Origin: Lachnospiraceae bacterium | Lineage (GTDB): Bacteria > Bacillota > Clostridia > Lachnospirales > Lachnospiraceae | Assembly: GCA_024698705.1 (NCBI GenBank) | Contig: JAILQX010000022.1 | Coordinates: 1-36,095 of the forward strand | Length of the DNA stretch: 36,095 bases | Direction of reading: 5' to 3' | Shown here: positions 7,422-15,634 of the stretch, piece after piece | Numbering within the stretch: the first letter of the stretch is position 1 | How the letters are laid out: each line of letters starts with the position of its first letter | Translations under genes and position numbers: made by a program | Notes under the pieces: model-generated | Databases searched by the model: none | Seen by the model: the letters and a program-made list of their open reading frames with translations, nothing else | What the model was told of the DNA's origin: nothing

Positions 7422-8948
7422 ATGATAAACAGAACGACCAAAGTCAGCAACAGCATATCCAAATTGCTTTCCGTATGCATGATACTTTGTGCGCTTTTTA
7501 TGGCAGGATGCAGCATAAAGCCGGAGAATGTATACAAATACGATACGGATGATATCCGGCATGAAGACAATGTATATGTGACGCAGACTAAGTATTACGA
7601 TGACAGAGTTGAGGTGTTTTTTAACACAAAGATATCATCTGATGGAGAACACTTTGATATTGATGCAGATGATGATGCCGAGACAGAAGTAAAAGGCAAA
7701 AAGCTTGTTATTTATACCGATGATCCGAAAGCCGTAACTTCACTTTACATCGGAAGTGACTGGAAAGAAGTATTTTACAGGTATCTGGATACGGAAAAAT
7801 ATGCCTGTATCTGGCATTATTGGGCTGATGATCTGGGATGGGATGATTTTAAAGGAGATACCGGCAGATACTATACCGAAGAGGAAAAGAAGCAGCAGGC
7901 CGAGAGAGCAAAGAGATATGAGGAAGAGAGAAAGAAGGAACTTGAGCAGGATGCGGTCATAGCAAAGATATTTACGGGAAGATGGCTGGGTGAAGACGGC
8001 AGTTATATTGAGATATTCGATCGGGACAGAGTACATGTATTTCGTAAAAAATATATAGAATATGAAATGCCCGATGAGTCATATGTAACATTTATAAAGA
8101 ACGATCAGGGTGAGGGTAACTACTGGATGACTTATCAGGCGGACTGGTCTTCAATGATGTTACCCTTAAAAATGGCAGAGGATGAAGGATCGTTTGAATA
8201 TGAGGGGGTAACCTATAGGCGTGTCGATGAGGACATCTGGGCCGGAGTGGATACCATTTATGTACAGGGTGTTCAAAAGCTGTTTGATAATGCGGAAATA
8301 TGGCAGGTAGCCGAAGACCTTACGGAAAGTGAATCGGAAGAAGACACGACAGCCGATACCGGCAATAACACAATTGAAGAACTCAGATATGCCGTGACAG
8401 ATCTGGAATGGGACGGTTATCCGGAGATAATCATTTCCGGGCACACAGGTCCTGAGGAATACGGTTATTCCGAAATATATGAGTTACAGGAAGACGGTTC
8501 CGTTAAAAAGTTAAATGAAGGCGGTCTGACAAAAATGAGCAGTCAGAATGTAACGGCTCCACCTTATCTGTATGCGATGGATAGCATGGAGTGTTTTCGC
8601 TATAATGATGAATACAGGTATATGGTATGGGGAAGCTGCAAGACCGACACAGGCAGTACTTTTACCCAGTATTATCATATGATGGTACAGTATGATATAG
8701 TTACTCTTGAAAAGATGATAGCAAAAGACTGTCTGAAAGATAATGACGGGGAAAAGAATACCTATTATAATTATCATAAGGGAGAAACGGAGGAGATCAG
8801 CGAGAAGCAGTATGACACATACATGGACAGTCTGTATGACGAATTCAATGAGAGCATGAGTCTTAGGTGGTTCGACGAGGTAAGTCTCGAAAATATGGCC
8901 GGATCCATAAGTGTATTTGCAGCGAATCGATCAAATGAAGAAGAATAA
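7422..8948 (+). CDS. Large secreted lipoprotein of unknown function
   Basis: 508 residues. The signal peptide ends in a lipobox (ALFMAGC, C30), so the protein is likely anchored on the outer face of the membrane. A Lys/Glu-rich coiled-coil-like stretch lies around residues 145-185 (EEEKKQQAERAKRYEEERKK). It is followed by a domain that reads 'IAKIFTGRWLGEDGSYIEIF', and then a region 'LEWDGYPEIIISGHTG' like VCBS/FG-GAP-type or calycin-like lipoproteins of Lachnospiraceae. The ribosome binding site is CAGGAG. Its end overlaps the start of the GH25 gene by 14 bases, suggesting joint work at the cell envelope. No enzyme motif is recognised. Confidence 0.75.
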   Translation: MINRTTKVSNSISKLLSVCMILCALFMAGCSIKPENVYKYDTDDIRHEDNVYVTQTKYYDDRVEVFFNTKISSDGEHFDIDADDDAETEVKGKKLVIYTDDPKAVTSLYIGSDWKEVFYRYLDTEKYACIWHYWADDLGWDDFKGDTGRYYTEEEKKQQAERAKRYEEERKKELEQDAVIAKIFTGRWLGEDGSYIEIFDRDRVHVFRKKYIEYEMPDESYVTFIKNDQGEGNYWMTYQADWSSMMLPLKMAEDEGSFEYEGVTYRRVDEDIWAGVDTIYVQGVQKLFDNAEIWQVAEDLTESESEEDTTADTGNNTIEELRYAVTDLEWDGYPEIIISGHTGPEEYGYSEIYELQEDGSVKKLNEGGLTKMSSQNVTAPPYLYAMDSMECFRYNDEYRYMVWGSCKTDTGSTFTQYYHMMVQYDIVTLEKMIAKDCLKDNDGEKNTYYNYHKGETEEISEKQYDTYMDSLYDEFNESMSLRWFDEVSLENMAGSISVFAANRSNEEE

Positions 8949-10125
8949 CGGAATCGGAATAAAATTAATAGCAGCAGGCCTTGCGATGACGATCGCATTA
9001 CAGACGAATGAAGCGGCATTTGTAAGTGCGGAAAATGAGACGGCAGGAGCGACCGAAGCGGCTGCACAAGCCGCTACGGAAGAAACGCAGTCAGGGTGTG
9101 TATCGATCGTATCCGCGTCAGTTTCCGGCTTAGGTGAGCTTATGATGGATATGGCAAATTCATATTCGGAAGAAGTGGAAAAGGTCTTAAAGGAAATGAA
9201 TGAAGAGGCGGAGGATGTTGATGCACCGATATTTCTGGTATTTAACGGCTCGCCGAGTCTTAAACCCGGAGCGGAATTTGATATTCACAAATATATCGGT
9301 TATGCGGATGATGTGGATCGTGATGTGACTCTAGAGGTATCCGGATCGGTCGACACTTCGACAGAGGGAACATATCCCCTAAAGATCACCATCACGGACG
9401 ACGCGGGACATTCGACATCCAGGGATATGAATGTGCGTATTGCCACACCGACACCAAACCCTGACGGAGGCGAAAAGAAATTCGAGAATTTCTCTGATTT
9501 CAGGAGTCAGTACAAGACAGACGAAACCAGTGTCGGGATCGACATCTCAAGATGGCAGGAAGCAGTTGACTTTGAAAAGGTCAAGGCAGCAGGCTGCGAA
9601 TTTGTATACATGAGGATCGGCGGACTTGATGACGGCGAACTGTATACGGACCAGTATTATCTGAACAATATGGCAGGGGCCAAAGCAGCAGGTTTGCAGG
9701 TTGGAATATATTGGCATGCCGAAGAAGGCAGTCCGGCAGAGGTCAGGGAGAGTGTACGTTACATGATGGAAGTCCTTGCCGGTGAACAGCTTGATTTCCC
9801 TATCGCTTATGACTGGGAGGATTTCAAGAACTTCGAAAACTATGGTATGAATCTTCACGATATTAACAAATGCCTGCAGATATTTGAGGAAGAAGTATCA
9901 AAATACGGATACAAAGCCTGCCTGTACGGAAGCAAGAACTATCAGGAAATCGTATGGACCGGAAAGAAACAGTATCCGGTATGGCTGGCTCATTACACCA
10001 AGTCCACTTCTTATGCGGGAGATTATTTTATGTGGCAGCATTCGTGCATAGGAAAGATCGACGGAGTTAAAGGTGATGTGGATCTCAATGTCCTGTATCG
10101 TAACAGGATGCAGAATGCAGAATAG
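8935..10125 (+). CDS. Secreted GH25-type lysozyme (muramidase)
   Basis: 396 residues from ATG 8935. A signal-like N-terminus (IKLIAAGLAMTIALQTNEAAFVSA) is followed by a low-complexity Ala/Glu segment, an immunoglobulin-like bacterial domain (~100-175) and a GH25 catalytic domain (~195-396). Catalytic landmarks are GIDISRWQ (D203) and the DWE motif at 293-295, with QVGIYWHA and VWLAHYT. GH25 enzymes cleave N-acetylmuramic acid linkages in peptidoglycan. The frame is open from 8911, but MKKNNG at 8935 fits a signal peptide better. No strong ribosome binding site precedes it, and it overlaps the lipoprotein gene by 14 bases, so translational coupling is likely. Confidence 0.85.
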   Translation: MKKNNGIGIKLIAAGLAMTIALQTNEAAFVSAENETAGATEAAAQAATEETQSGCVSIVSASVSGLGELMMDMANSYSEEVEKVLKEMNEEAEDVDAPIFLVFNGSPSLKPGAEFDIHKYIGYADDVDRDVTLEVSGSVDTSTEGTYPLKITITDDAGHSTSRDMNVRIATPTPNPDGGEKKFENFSDFRSQYKTDETSVGIDISRWQEAVDFEKVKAAGCEFVYMRIGGLDDGELYTDQYYLNNMAGAKAAGLQVGIYWHAEEGSPAEVRESVRYMMEVLAGEQLDFPIAYDWEDFKNFENYGMNLHDINKCLQIFEEEVSKYGYKACLYGSKNYQEIVWTGKKQYPVWLAHYTKSTSYAGDYFMWQHSCIGKIDGVKGDVDLNVLYRNRMQNAE

Positions 10126-10164
10126 ATGAAGTACATTGTATGATCAAAGGACGGAGGACATAAG

Positions 10165-10953
10165 ATGAATATAGGATTTATCGGACTCGGAAATATGGCA
10201 GGTGCCATGATCGGAGGTCTCAGACAGAATAAGACAAAGGATGAGATACTTGGTTTCGATCTGAATGTCAAATTAAAGGAAAGCAGAAAAAAAGAGTTTG
10301 GCATAACGGTTTGCGCGGACAACAGGGAACTGGCACAGAAAGCCGATTATATAGTACTTGCGGTTAAGCCGCAGTTTCTTACTCCTGTTCTGGAAGAGAT
10401 AGATCCGGTTCTGGACAAGAAAAAGGTCATCATATCGATAGTAGCGGGAAAATCACTGGGCTTTTTGAGTGAGAGGATCACAAATACGCAGAAGATAGTC
10501 AGATGCATGCCCAACACGGCGGCATTGGTCGGAGCAGCCATAACAGCGGTAACACCTTCGGAAAAAGTAAGTGAAAATGAACTTAAAAAAGCTGTTTCCA
10601 TAATAGAGAGTTTCGGAAAGGCAAGTGTGGTTCCGGAGCGCCTTATGGATGCTGTCACGGGTGTGAGCGGAAGTTCACCGGCATATGTATTCATGTTCAT
10701 AGAGGCTATGGCGGATGCTGCGGTGCTTGAAGGAATGCCCAGAGCACAGGCCTATGAATTCGCGGCCAATGCGGTATACGGAAGTGCCAAGCTCATGATA
10801 GAAACAGGTAAGCACCCGGGTGAACTCAAGGATATGGTAACTTCTCCCGCAGGAACAACGATCGAGGGCGTAAAAGCACTTGAGGACGGCGCTTTCAGGG
10901 CAACGGTCATGGAAGCTGTGATCGCAGCTGCGGAGAGATCAAAAGAACTTTAA
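10165..10953 (+). CDS. proC: Pyrroline-5-carboxylate reductase
   Basis: 262 residues, normal length for ProC, which reduces pyrroline-5-carboxylate to proline with NAD(P)H in the cytoplasm. The dinucleotide-binding motif GFIGLGNMAGAMIGG is at the N-terminus. 'ILAVKPQ'-type and 'RCMPNTAALVGAA' blocks follow. The C-terminal signature reads 'GVSGSSPAYVFMFIEAMADAAVLEGM' through 'LKDMVTSPAGTTIEGVKALE'. The start follows GGAGGACATAAG. It is a housekeeping gene 39 bases after the lysozyme, and the next gene has its own promoter. Confidence 0.95.
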   Translation: MNIGFIGLGNMAGAMIGGLRQNKTKDEILGFDLNVKLKESRKKEFGITVCADNRELAQKADYIVLAVKPQFLTPVLEEIDPVLDKKKVIISIVAGKSLGFLSERITNTQKIVRCMPNTAALVGAAITAVTPSEKVSENELKKAVSIIESFGKASVVPERLMDAVTGVSGSSPAYVFMFIEAMADAAVLEGMPRAQAYEFAANAVYGSAKLMIETGKHPGELKDMVTSPAGTTIEGVKALEDGAFRATVMEAVIAAAERSKEL

Positions 10954-10967
10954 TTTTTCGTTTTTTA

Positions 10968-10996
10968 TTGCATGAGGTTGTCGGAAAATATATAAT
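10968..10996 (+). promoter_or_regulatory. Sigma-A promoter of the phosphoribosyltransferase gene
   Basis: TTGCAT, 17-base spacer, TATAAT, ending 35 bases before the ATG at 11032, which has an AAGGAGGG site. Confidence 0.75.
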
Positions 10997-11031
10997 AATT
11001 GTATACCGAATTCTGAAAAGGAGGGCGACTG

Positions 11032-11670
11032 ATGGAGAATTATCGTAAAATTGATCATTCAAGAAATAAAGACGTTGTGTTGAGATATGTACCCGGACAT
11101 TTTATCACCCCGAATTCACATGTAAATTATTATATGGACTTAAGTGATATGAAATGTCGTCAGAGAGAAGCAAGAGCTACAGGAGAGGAACTGGCTGAGC
11201 TGTATTCTATTTCCACACCCGTAGATACCATATTGTGTCTGGACAATATGGAGGTCATCGGTGCTTATCTCGCAAACCAGTTGACCAAGGCAGGAGTTCT
11301 TTCCAAGAATTCCCACAAGACCATCTACATATCTTCTCCCGAGTACAATACATCGGGACAGATCATGTTCCGTGAGAATATCCAGCACATGATCCGCGGA
11401 AAGAATGTATTGCTCCTGTGTGCCACGATCACGACCGGAACAACCATTCAGTCAGCTGTAAGATCGGTACAGTACTACGGCGGTTCGGTAACCGGTATAG
11501 CAGCGATCTTCTCCGTTGCAGCCAAGGTTATGGACATCAGTGTCAACGCATTGTATACAACATCGGATATACCGGATTACATGATATGCAAACCCGACAG
11601 TTGTCCGTTATGTGCAAAGAAAGAGCCGATCAGTGCTATCTGTAACGGATACGGATTTTCAAGGGTATAG
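11032..11670 (+). CDS. PRPP-binding phosphoribosyltransferase-like protein
   Basis: 212 residues with a type I phosphoribosyltransferase core. The PRPP loop appears as 'GKNVLLLCATITTGTTIQSAV', where the usual acidic pair is replaced by CA, so catalysis may be altered. 'YGGSVTGIAAIFS' follows, and a Cys-containing tail 'CKPDSCPLCAKKEPI' ends the protein. Clostridia proteins of this type are usually labelled orotate phosphoribosyltransferase, but the pyrimidine genes are not nearby and the true OPRT motif is weak. It is transcribed from the promoter at 10968 and precedes the DUF3842 gene by 11 bases. The CxxC-like tail is unusual. Confidence 0.75.
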   Translation: MENYRKIDHSRNKDVVLRYVPGHFITPNSHVNYYMDLSDMKCRQREARATGEELAELYSISTPVDTILCLDNMEVIGAYLANQLTKAGVLSKNSHKTIYISSPEYNTSGQIMFRENIQHMIRGKNVLLLCATITTGTTIQSAVRSVQYYGGSVTGIAAIFSVAAKVMDISVNALYTTSDIPDYMICKPDSCPLCAKKEPISAICNGYGFSRV

Positions 11671-11681
11671 AGTTTGAAATT

Positions 11682-12086
11682 ATGAGAAAAACAGTTGTGA
11701 TCGACGGGCAGGGAGGAAGACTCGGCCAGCTTATCATAGAAGAGATAAAAAAGAGCGGTCTGGATGACAGCATCTATGCTATCGGGACCAATGGCATAGC
11801 CACATCAGCCATGATGAAAGCAGGGGCCGAATACGGTGCCACAGGTGAGAATCCCGTTCTGGTGGCATGTCGGGATGCAGATGTTATCATAGGCCCCATA
11901 GGGATAATTTCCGCGGATTCCCTTCTGGGTGAGATCACACCGGACATGGCTGTAGCCATCGGACAAAGCAAAGCAGTTAAGTTGTTGCTTCCCGTCAGTC
12001 ATTGCAATAATCAGATCGTAGGTGTAAAAAACCTAGCGATGACAGATATGGTCAAGGAAGCCGTTGCCAAACTGAAGGAACTCTGA
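11682..12086 (+). CDS. DUF3842 family protein
   Basis: 134 residues that read as a whole like DUF3842 of Clostridia. There is an N-terminal nucleotide-binding-like 'VVIDGQGGRLGQLIIE' followed by 'AIGTNGIATSAMMKAGA' and 'PVLVACRDADVIIGPIGI', then a conserved 'LPVSHCNNQIVG'. The function is unknown; the glycine-rich start hints at an NAD- or nucleotide-binding Rossmann-like fold. The ribosome binding site is weak, and it follows the phosphoribosyltransferase by 11 bases, so it is probably co-transcribed with it. Confidence 0.8.
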   Translation: MRKTVVIDGQGGRLGQLIIEEIKKSGLDDSIYAIGTNGIATSAMMKAGAEYGATGENPVLVACRDADVIIGPIGIISADSLLGEITPDMAVAIGQSKAVKLLLPVSHCNNQIVGVKNLAMTDMVKEAVAKLKEL

Positions 12087-12137
12087 GAAGGTTCTGTGGT
12101 TCCGAATTATAAACAAAATATTAAATATTTCATAAAA

Positions 12138-12152
12138 TGCAAACCGTTCGCA
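12138..12152. promoter_or_regulatory. Putative Fur-family operator, box 1
   Basis: TGCAAACCGTTCGCA, a 15-base near-palindrome just upstream of the -35. Its reverse complement differs from box 2 at one base. Two copies flanking the promoter of a Fur-family gene point to autoregulation. Confidence 0.65.
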
Positions 12153-12159
12153 AAATCTA

Positions 12160-12188
12160 TTGACACCCAAAACAATGGGTGCTATATT
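12160..12188 (+). promoter_or_regulatory. Promoter of the zinc operon
   Basis: TTGACA, 17-base spacer, TATATT. The spacer itself holds a dyad, CACCCA/TGGGTG (12164-12169 and 12176-12181). Transcription should start near 12195, inside operator box 2. Confidence 0.8.
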
Positions 12189-12192
12189 GATA

Positions 12193-12207
12193 TGCGAACG
12201 ATTTGCA
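12193..12207. promoter_or_regulatory. Putative Fur-family operator, box 2
   Basis: TGCGAACGATTTGCA overlaps the predicted transcription start. Together with box 1 it forms a larger inverted pair around the promoter, so bound repressor would block it from both sides. Confidence 0.65.
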
Positions 12208-12224
12208 TTTTTGTTGAGGAAAGT

Positions 12225-12632
12225 ATGGCAAAACAATATCACACCAAGGGAAAAGATATATTATTTGACTATTTCGTGACACATAAGGGCAAGAGATTCT
12301 GTGCTAAGGACATAGGCGATTACATTGAGATAAACGGCCTGAGCATGAATCAGGCGACCATATACAGAAATCTCGATAAACTCACCAATGAGGGAGTATT
12401 GCTGAAGTCAAAGAACTTAGATGATGATCAGAGTTTTTACCAGTATGTGGGTGAGAATTCATGCTGCCATGAGCATTTGCATATGCAGTGTAAGAAGTGC
12501 GGCAAGATAATCCACCTCGATGATGAGGTACTGAGCAGGTTTTACGAATACATCTGCAGTGATCTGGATTTTGCACTTGAGACAAAGGAATCGGTTTTGG
12601 TCGGCTTATGTGCCGATTGTAATAAAGAATAG
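12225..12632 (+). CDS. zur: Fur-family metalloregulator, probably Zur
   Basis: 135 residues with the Fur fold: winged helix (FCAKDIGDYIEINGLSMNQATIYRNLDKLTNEG), then the metal-binding hinge 'ENSCCHEHLHMQCKKCGKIIHLDD' and a second CxxC near the end (LCADCNKE). The two CxxC pairs form the structural zinc site of Zur/PerR-type proteins. The frame is open from 12096, but ATG 12225 has a TGAGGAAAG site, lies downstream of the promoter and gives a normal length. It heads an operon with zinc-uptake genes, which favours zinc as the sensed metal. PerR or Fur cannot be excluded by sequence alone. Confidence 0.85.
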   Translation: MAKQYHTKGKDILFDYFVTHKGKRFCAKDIGDYIEINGLSMNQATIYRNLDKLTNEGVLLKSKNLDDDQSFYQYVGENSCCHEHLHMQCKKCGKIIHLDDEVLSRFYEYICSDLDFALETKESVLVGLCADCNKE

Positions 12633-12649
12633 ACGAGTGAAGACGTGAA

Positions 12650-12946
12650 ATGAGTAGAGCAATGAGAACGGCCGGCATTGCCATAGCTGTTTTGTATCTG
12701 ATGTTCATAATTGGATCCGTTACATTTATCGCATGTGAGATGCATCATGAATGCGAAGGTGAATCCTGCCCGATATGCGAAGAACTGCAGACTCTTGAAG
12801 GGATGCTCTTAAGAAGTACAGCGGTGATCTTGCCTGCTGTTATCGCCATAACGACATACAGGCTCACAAATGATATATTTAACGGTTATATATGTACTGT
12901 AATTTATGATTCCCCGATCAATCTCAAGGTCAAGCTTCTTAATTGA
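12650..12946 (+). CDS. Small membrane protein with a Cys/His cluster
   Basis: 98 residues with two hydrophobic segments (~8-29 and ~54-70). Between them is 'CEMHHECEGESCPICEELQ', a compact cluster of four Cys and two His residues placed where it would face one side of the membrane. Such a pattern suits a metal-binding accessory role, and the gene lies between the Fur-family regulator and the zinc transporter. I do not recognise a named family. The ribosome binding site is weak, and it lies 17 bases after zur. Confidence 0.7.
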   Translation: MSRAMRTAGIAIAVLYLMFIIGSVTFIACEMHHECEGESCPICEELQTLEGMLLRSTAVILPAVIAITTYRLTNDIFNGYICTVIYDSPINLKVKLLN

Positions 12947-13001
12947 ACCGACGGAAGACTTGAAGAGATTATGAGAAAATTATGGATTGGAGAATATAAG
13001 G

Positions 13002-14081
13002 ATGAGAAAAAAAGGATTATTGGCAATACTTATAGCTCTTGTATTGTGCATGGGAAACATAGCCTGCGGCAATACAGATGCGGCAAATAACAAGAATACG
13101 GACAAAAAATACAGTGTGGTATGCACCATTTTCCCGGAATACGACTGGGTTAAGGAAGTATTGGGCGACAAAGCCGATAACTTTGAGATGAATCTTTTGC
13201 TTGATAACGGTGTGGATCTCCACAGCTACCAGCCTACTGCTGCAGATATAGCAAAGATAGCACAGTGTGACCTGTTCATATATGTAGGTGGCGAATCTGA
13301 CGAATGGGTTGAAGACGCACTCGCTGAAGCGACCAACAAGGATATGCAGGTTATCAATCTGCTCGAGGTACTCGGAGATTCCGTAAAGGAAGAAGAAGTG
13401 GTTGAGGGCATGGAAGACGAGCATGAACACGAGCATGGTGAAGACGAGCATGAAGAGGACGAACATGATCATGAGCACGACGAAGAAGAGCACGAGCACG
13501 ATGAAGACGAGCATGAACATCATCATGAAGAAGGCGAGATCGAATACGACGAGCATGTGTGGCTTTCTCTTAAAAATTCACAGGTTCTTGTAGACGCGAT
13601 AGCTGCATCGGTTGCAGTCATAGATCCGGACAATGCATCGGTTTATACCGGCAATGCAAAGGCTTATAACGAGAAACTTGGGGCACTTGATGAGGAATAT
13701 GCGAAGGCTGTGGATGCTGCAGATGTAAAAACAGTTTTATTCGGAGACAGATTCCCCTTCAGGTATATGGTAGATGATTACGGACTGGATTATTATGCGG
13801 CGTTTGTCGGATGTTCAGCAGAGACAGAGGCAAGCTTTGAGACGGTTACATTCCTTGCGGGAAAGGTGGATGAACTGAAGCTTGGCAGCATACTTGTTAT
13901 CGAAAGCTCCGATAAAAAGATAGCGGAGACGATAAAACAGAACACAGCTGACAAGAACCAGAATATACTTGTTCTGGATTCAATGCAGTCAACAACATCC
14001 GGTGATATAGAAGCAGGAAAGACATATCTTGGAATTATGACAGATAATCTTGAGGTATTAAAAGAAGCACTCAAACAGTAA
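13002..14081 (+). CDS. znuA: Zinc ABC transporter substrate-binding protein
   Basis: 359 residues of the ZnuA/AdcA cluster A-I type. After the secretion signal and a probable lipid-anchor Cys22 comes 'VVCTIFPEYDWVKEVLG', the family start, with 'DLHSYQPTAADIAKIAQCDLFIYVGG' holding the first metal-binding His. A long His/Asp/Glu-rich loop (residues ~135-185, many HEHE repeats) is the zinc-collecting loop typical of zinc rather than manganese members. 'DEHVWLSLKNSQ' gives the second His. The frame is open from TTG 12987, but ATG 13002 follows GGAGAATATAAGG and gives a proper signal peptide. It is part of the zur operon. Confidence 0.9.
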   Translation: MRKKGLLAILIALVLCMGNIACGNTDAANNKNTDKKYSVVCTIFPEYDWVKEVLGDKADNFEMNLLLDNGVDLHSYQPTAADIAKIAQCDLFIYVGGESDEWVEDALAEATNKDMQVINLLEVLGDSVKEEEVVEGMEDEHEHEHGEDEHEEDEHDHEHDEEEHEHDEDEHEHHHEEGEIEYDEHVWLSLKNSQVLVDAIAASVAVIDPDNASVYTGNAKAYNEKLGALDEEYAKAVDAADVKTVLFGDRFPFRYMVDDYGLDYYAAFVGCSAETEASFETVTFLAGKVDELKLGSILVIESSDKKIAETIKQNTADKNQNILVLDSMQSTTSGDIEAGKTYLGIMTDNLEVLKEALKQ

Positions 14082-14098
14082 CAGAAACGGAGAATTCA

Positions 14099-14785
14099 AT
14101 GCTGGAAGTAAAAGATCTTTCGATCGGATATGACGGAAAAGAGATAGTGGAAAATATAAACTTTCACGTAAGAGAAGGGGATTATCTGTGCATAGTAGGA
14201 GAAAACGGTGCAGGTAAAAGTACGCTTGTAAAGACTCTTCTCGGGTTGCAAAAACCGATTTCCGGAGAGATAAAGAAAGAGGAAGAAGGCATTGGATATC
14301 TTCCGCAGCAGACAATAATACAGAGAGATTTTCCGGCTTCAGTATGGGAAATAGTGTTGTCCGGAAACCTCTCTAATCTTGGGAAAAAAATATTTTACGG
14401 TAGTAAGGAAAAGCAAAGGGCAAAAGAAAACCTTGAAAGAATGGGCATCTCGGACCTGAAAGACAAATGCTACAGGAACCTCAGCGGAGGACAGCAGCAG
14501 AGGGTCCTGCTTGCGAGGGCTCTTTGTGCGTCAGACAGGATACTGTTTCTTGATGAACCTGTAAGCGGTCTGGATCCAAAGGTTACAGCTGATTTTTATG
14601 AACTCACGGAAGAATTGCACAAGTCGGGGATCACTATCATAATGGTTTCCCATGATCCACAGGCGGTGCTGGAGTATTCGACACATATACTTCATATCGG
14701 CAAAGAAAGCATCTTCTTCGGAACCAAAGAAGAATATTTGAAGAGCGATAATGCCATACAGCTCGGTATCAAGAGGGAGGAATAA
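14099..14785 (+). CDS. znuC: Zinc ABC transporter ATPase
   Basis: 228 residues, a full ABC domain. The Walker A is GENGAGKST (near 34), the signature is LSGGQQQRV, the Walker B is ILFLDEP, and the switch His is in 'VSHDPQA'. It lies 17 bases after the substrate-binding protein gene and 3 bases before the permease gene, in the usual ZnuA-C-B order. ATP hydrolysis by this subunit would drive zinc import through the membrane partner. Confidence 0.92.
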   Translation: MLEVKDLSIGYDGKEIVENINFHVREGDYLCIVGENGAGKSTLVKTLLGLQKPISGEIKKEEEGIGYLPQQTIIQRDFPASVWEIVLSGNLSNLGKKIFYGSKEKQRAKENLERMGISDLKDKCYRNLSGGQQQRVLLARALCASDRILFLDEPVSGLDPKVTADFYELTEELHKSGITIIMVSHDPQAVLEYSTHILHIGKESIFFGTKEEYLKSDNAIQLGIKREE

Positions 14786-14788
14786 GTC

Positions 14789-15634
14789 GTGCAGGATATA
14801 GCCGGGAATTTACAGTTTTATTTTTCATTTCCTTTTGTAAAATACGCGTTGATAGTTGGAGTTCTTATCGCTCTGTGTTCATCGCTTCTGGGAGTAACGC
14901 TGGTACTCAAGAGGTATTCATTTATCGGTGACGGACTTTCACACGTGGCATTCGGAGCACTTGCAATAGCATCAGTACTTAAGCTTGCCGATAAAAACAT
15001 ATTGATACTGCCGATAACGGTCATTACCGCGATACTGCTGTTAAAGACGGGCCAGAGTGCGAAGATAAAAGGTGATGCCGCGATAGCCATGCTTTCGGTT
15101 GGAGCTTTGGCAATAGGCTACATGCTTATGAACATATTTTCCACAAGTTCAAATGTGTCGGGCGATGTATGCAGCACGCTGTTCGGTTCGACATCGATAC
15201 TGACATTGACATCAGATCAGGTAATATTGTGTCTTGTATTGGCGGTCATCATGATAATCATGTTCATAGTCCTGTATAACAGGATATTTGCTGTCACGTT
15301 TGACGAAAACTTTGTTACGGCCACAGGCGGTTCAGCCAATACTTATAATCTCCTGATAGCCATCATGATAGCGGTGATCATAGTACTTGGCATGAATCTT
15401 GTCGGATCGCTTCTGATTTCCGCACTCATTATATTTCCGGCATTGTCGGCGATGAGTATTCTGAAAAATTTTAGAAGCGTGGTCATATGTTCAGCGGTCA
15501 TTTCGGTTGTATGCGCATTGGCAGGAATACTCATATCAATACTGTTTTCAACGCCGGTAGGATCTACGATCGTTATATGTGATATGGTCGTATTTCTTAT
15601 CTGCTTTGGTATAAGAAAGGTTGCAGGAGAATGA
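14789..15634 (+). CDS. znuB: Zinc ABC transporter permease
   Basis: 281 residues with about eight transmembrane segments, an ABC-3/ZnuB-type permease. Landmarks are 'LLGVTLVLKRYSFIGDGLSHVAFGALA', with the conserved His in the first membrane block, and 'GSLLISALIIFPALSAM' near the end. The start is GTG 14789 with a strong GAGGGAGG site. The stop overlaps the ATG of the following lipoprotein gene (ATGA), so they are translationally coupled. Confidence 0.92.
   Translation: MQDIAGNLQFYFSFPFVKYALIVGVLIALCSSLLGVTLVLKRYSFIGDGLSHVAFGALAIASVLKLADKNILILPITVITAILLLKTGQSAKIKGDAAIAMLSVGALAIGYMLMNIFSTSSNVSGDVCSTLFGSTSILTLTSDQVILCLVLAVIMIIMFIVLYNRIFAVTFDENFVTATGGSANTYNLLIAIMIAVIIVLGMNLVGSLLISALIIFPALSAMSILKNFRSVVICSAVISVVCALAGILISILFSTPVGSTIVICDMVVFLICFGIRKVAGE

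Noticed and set aside
13410-13556. Short-period repeats that might suggest a repeat array or CRISPR
   Set aside because: They encode the His/Asp/Glu-rich zinc loop of ZnuA and do not alternate with unique spacers. No CRISPR-like array was seen in the window.
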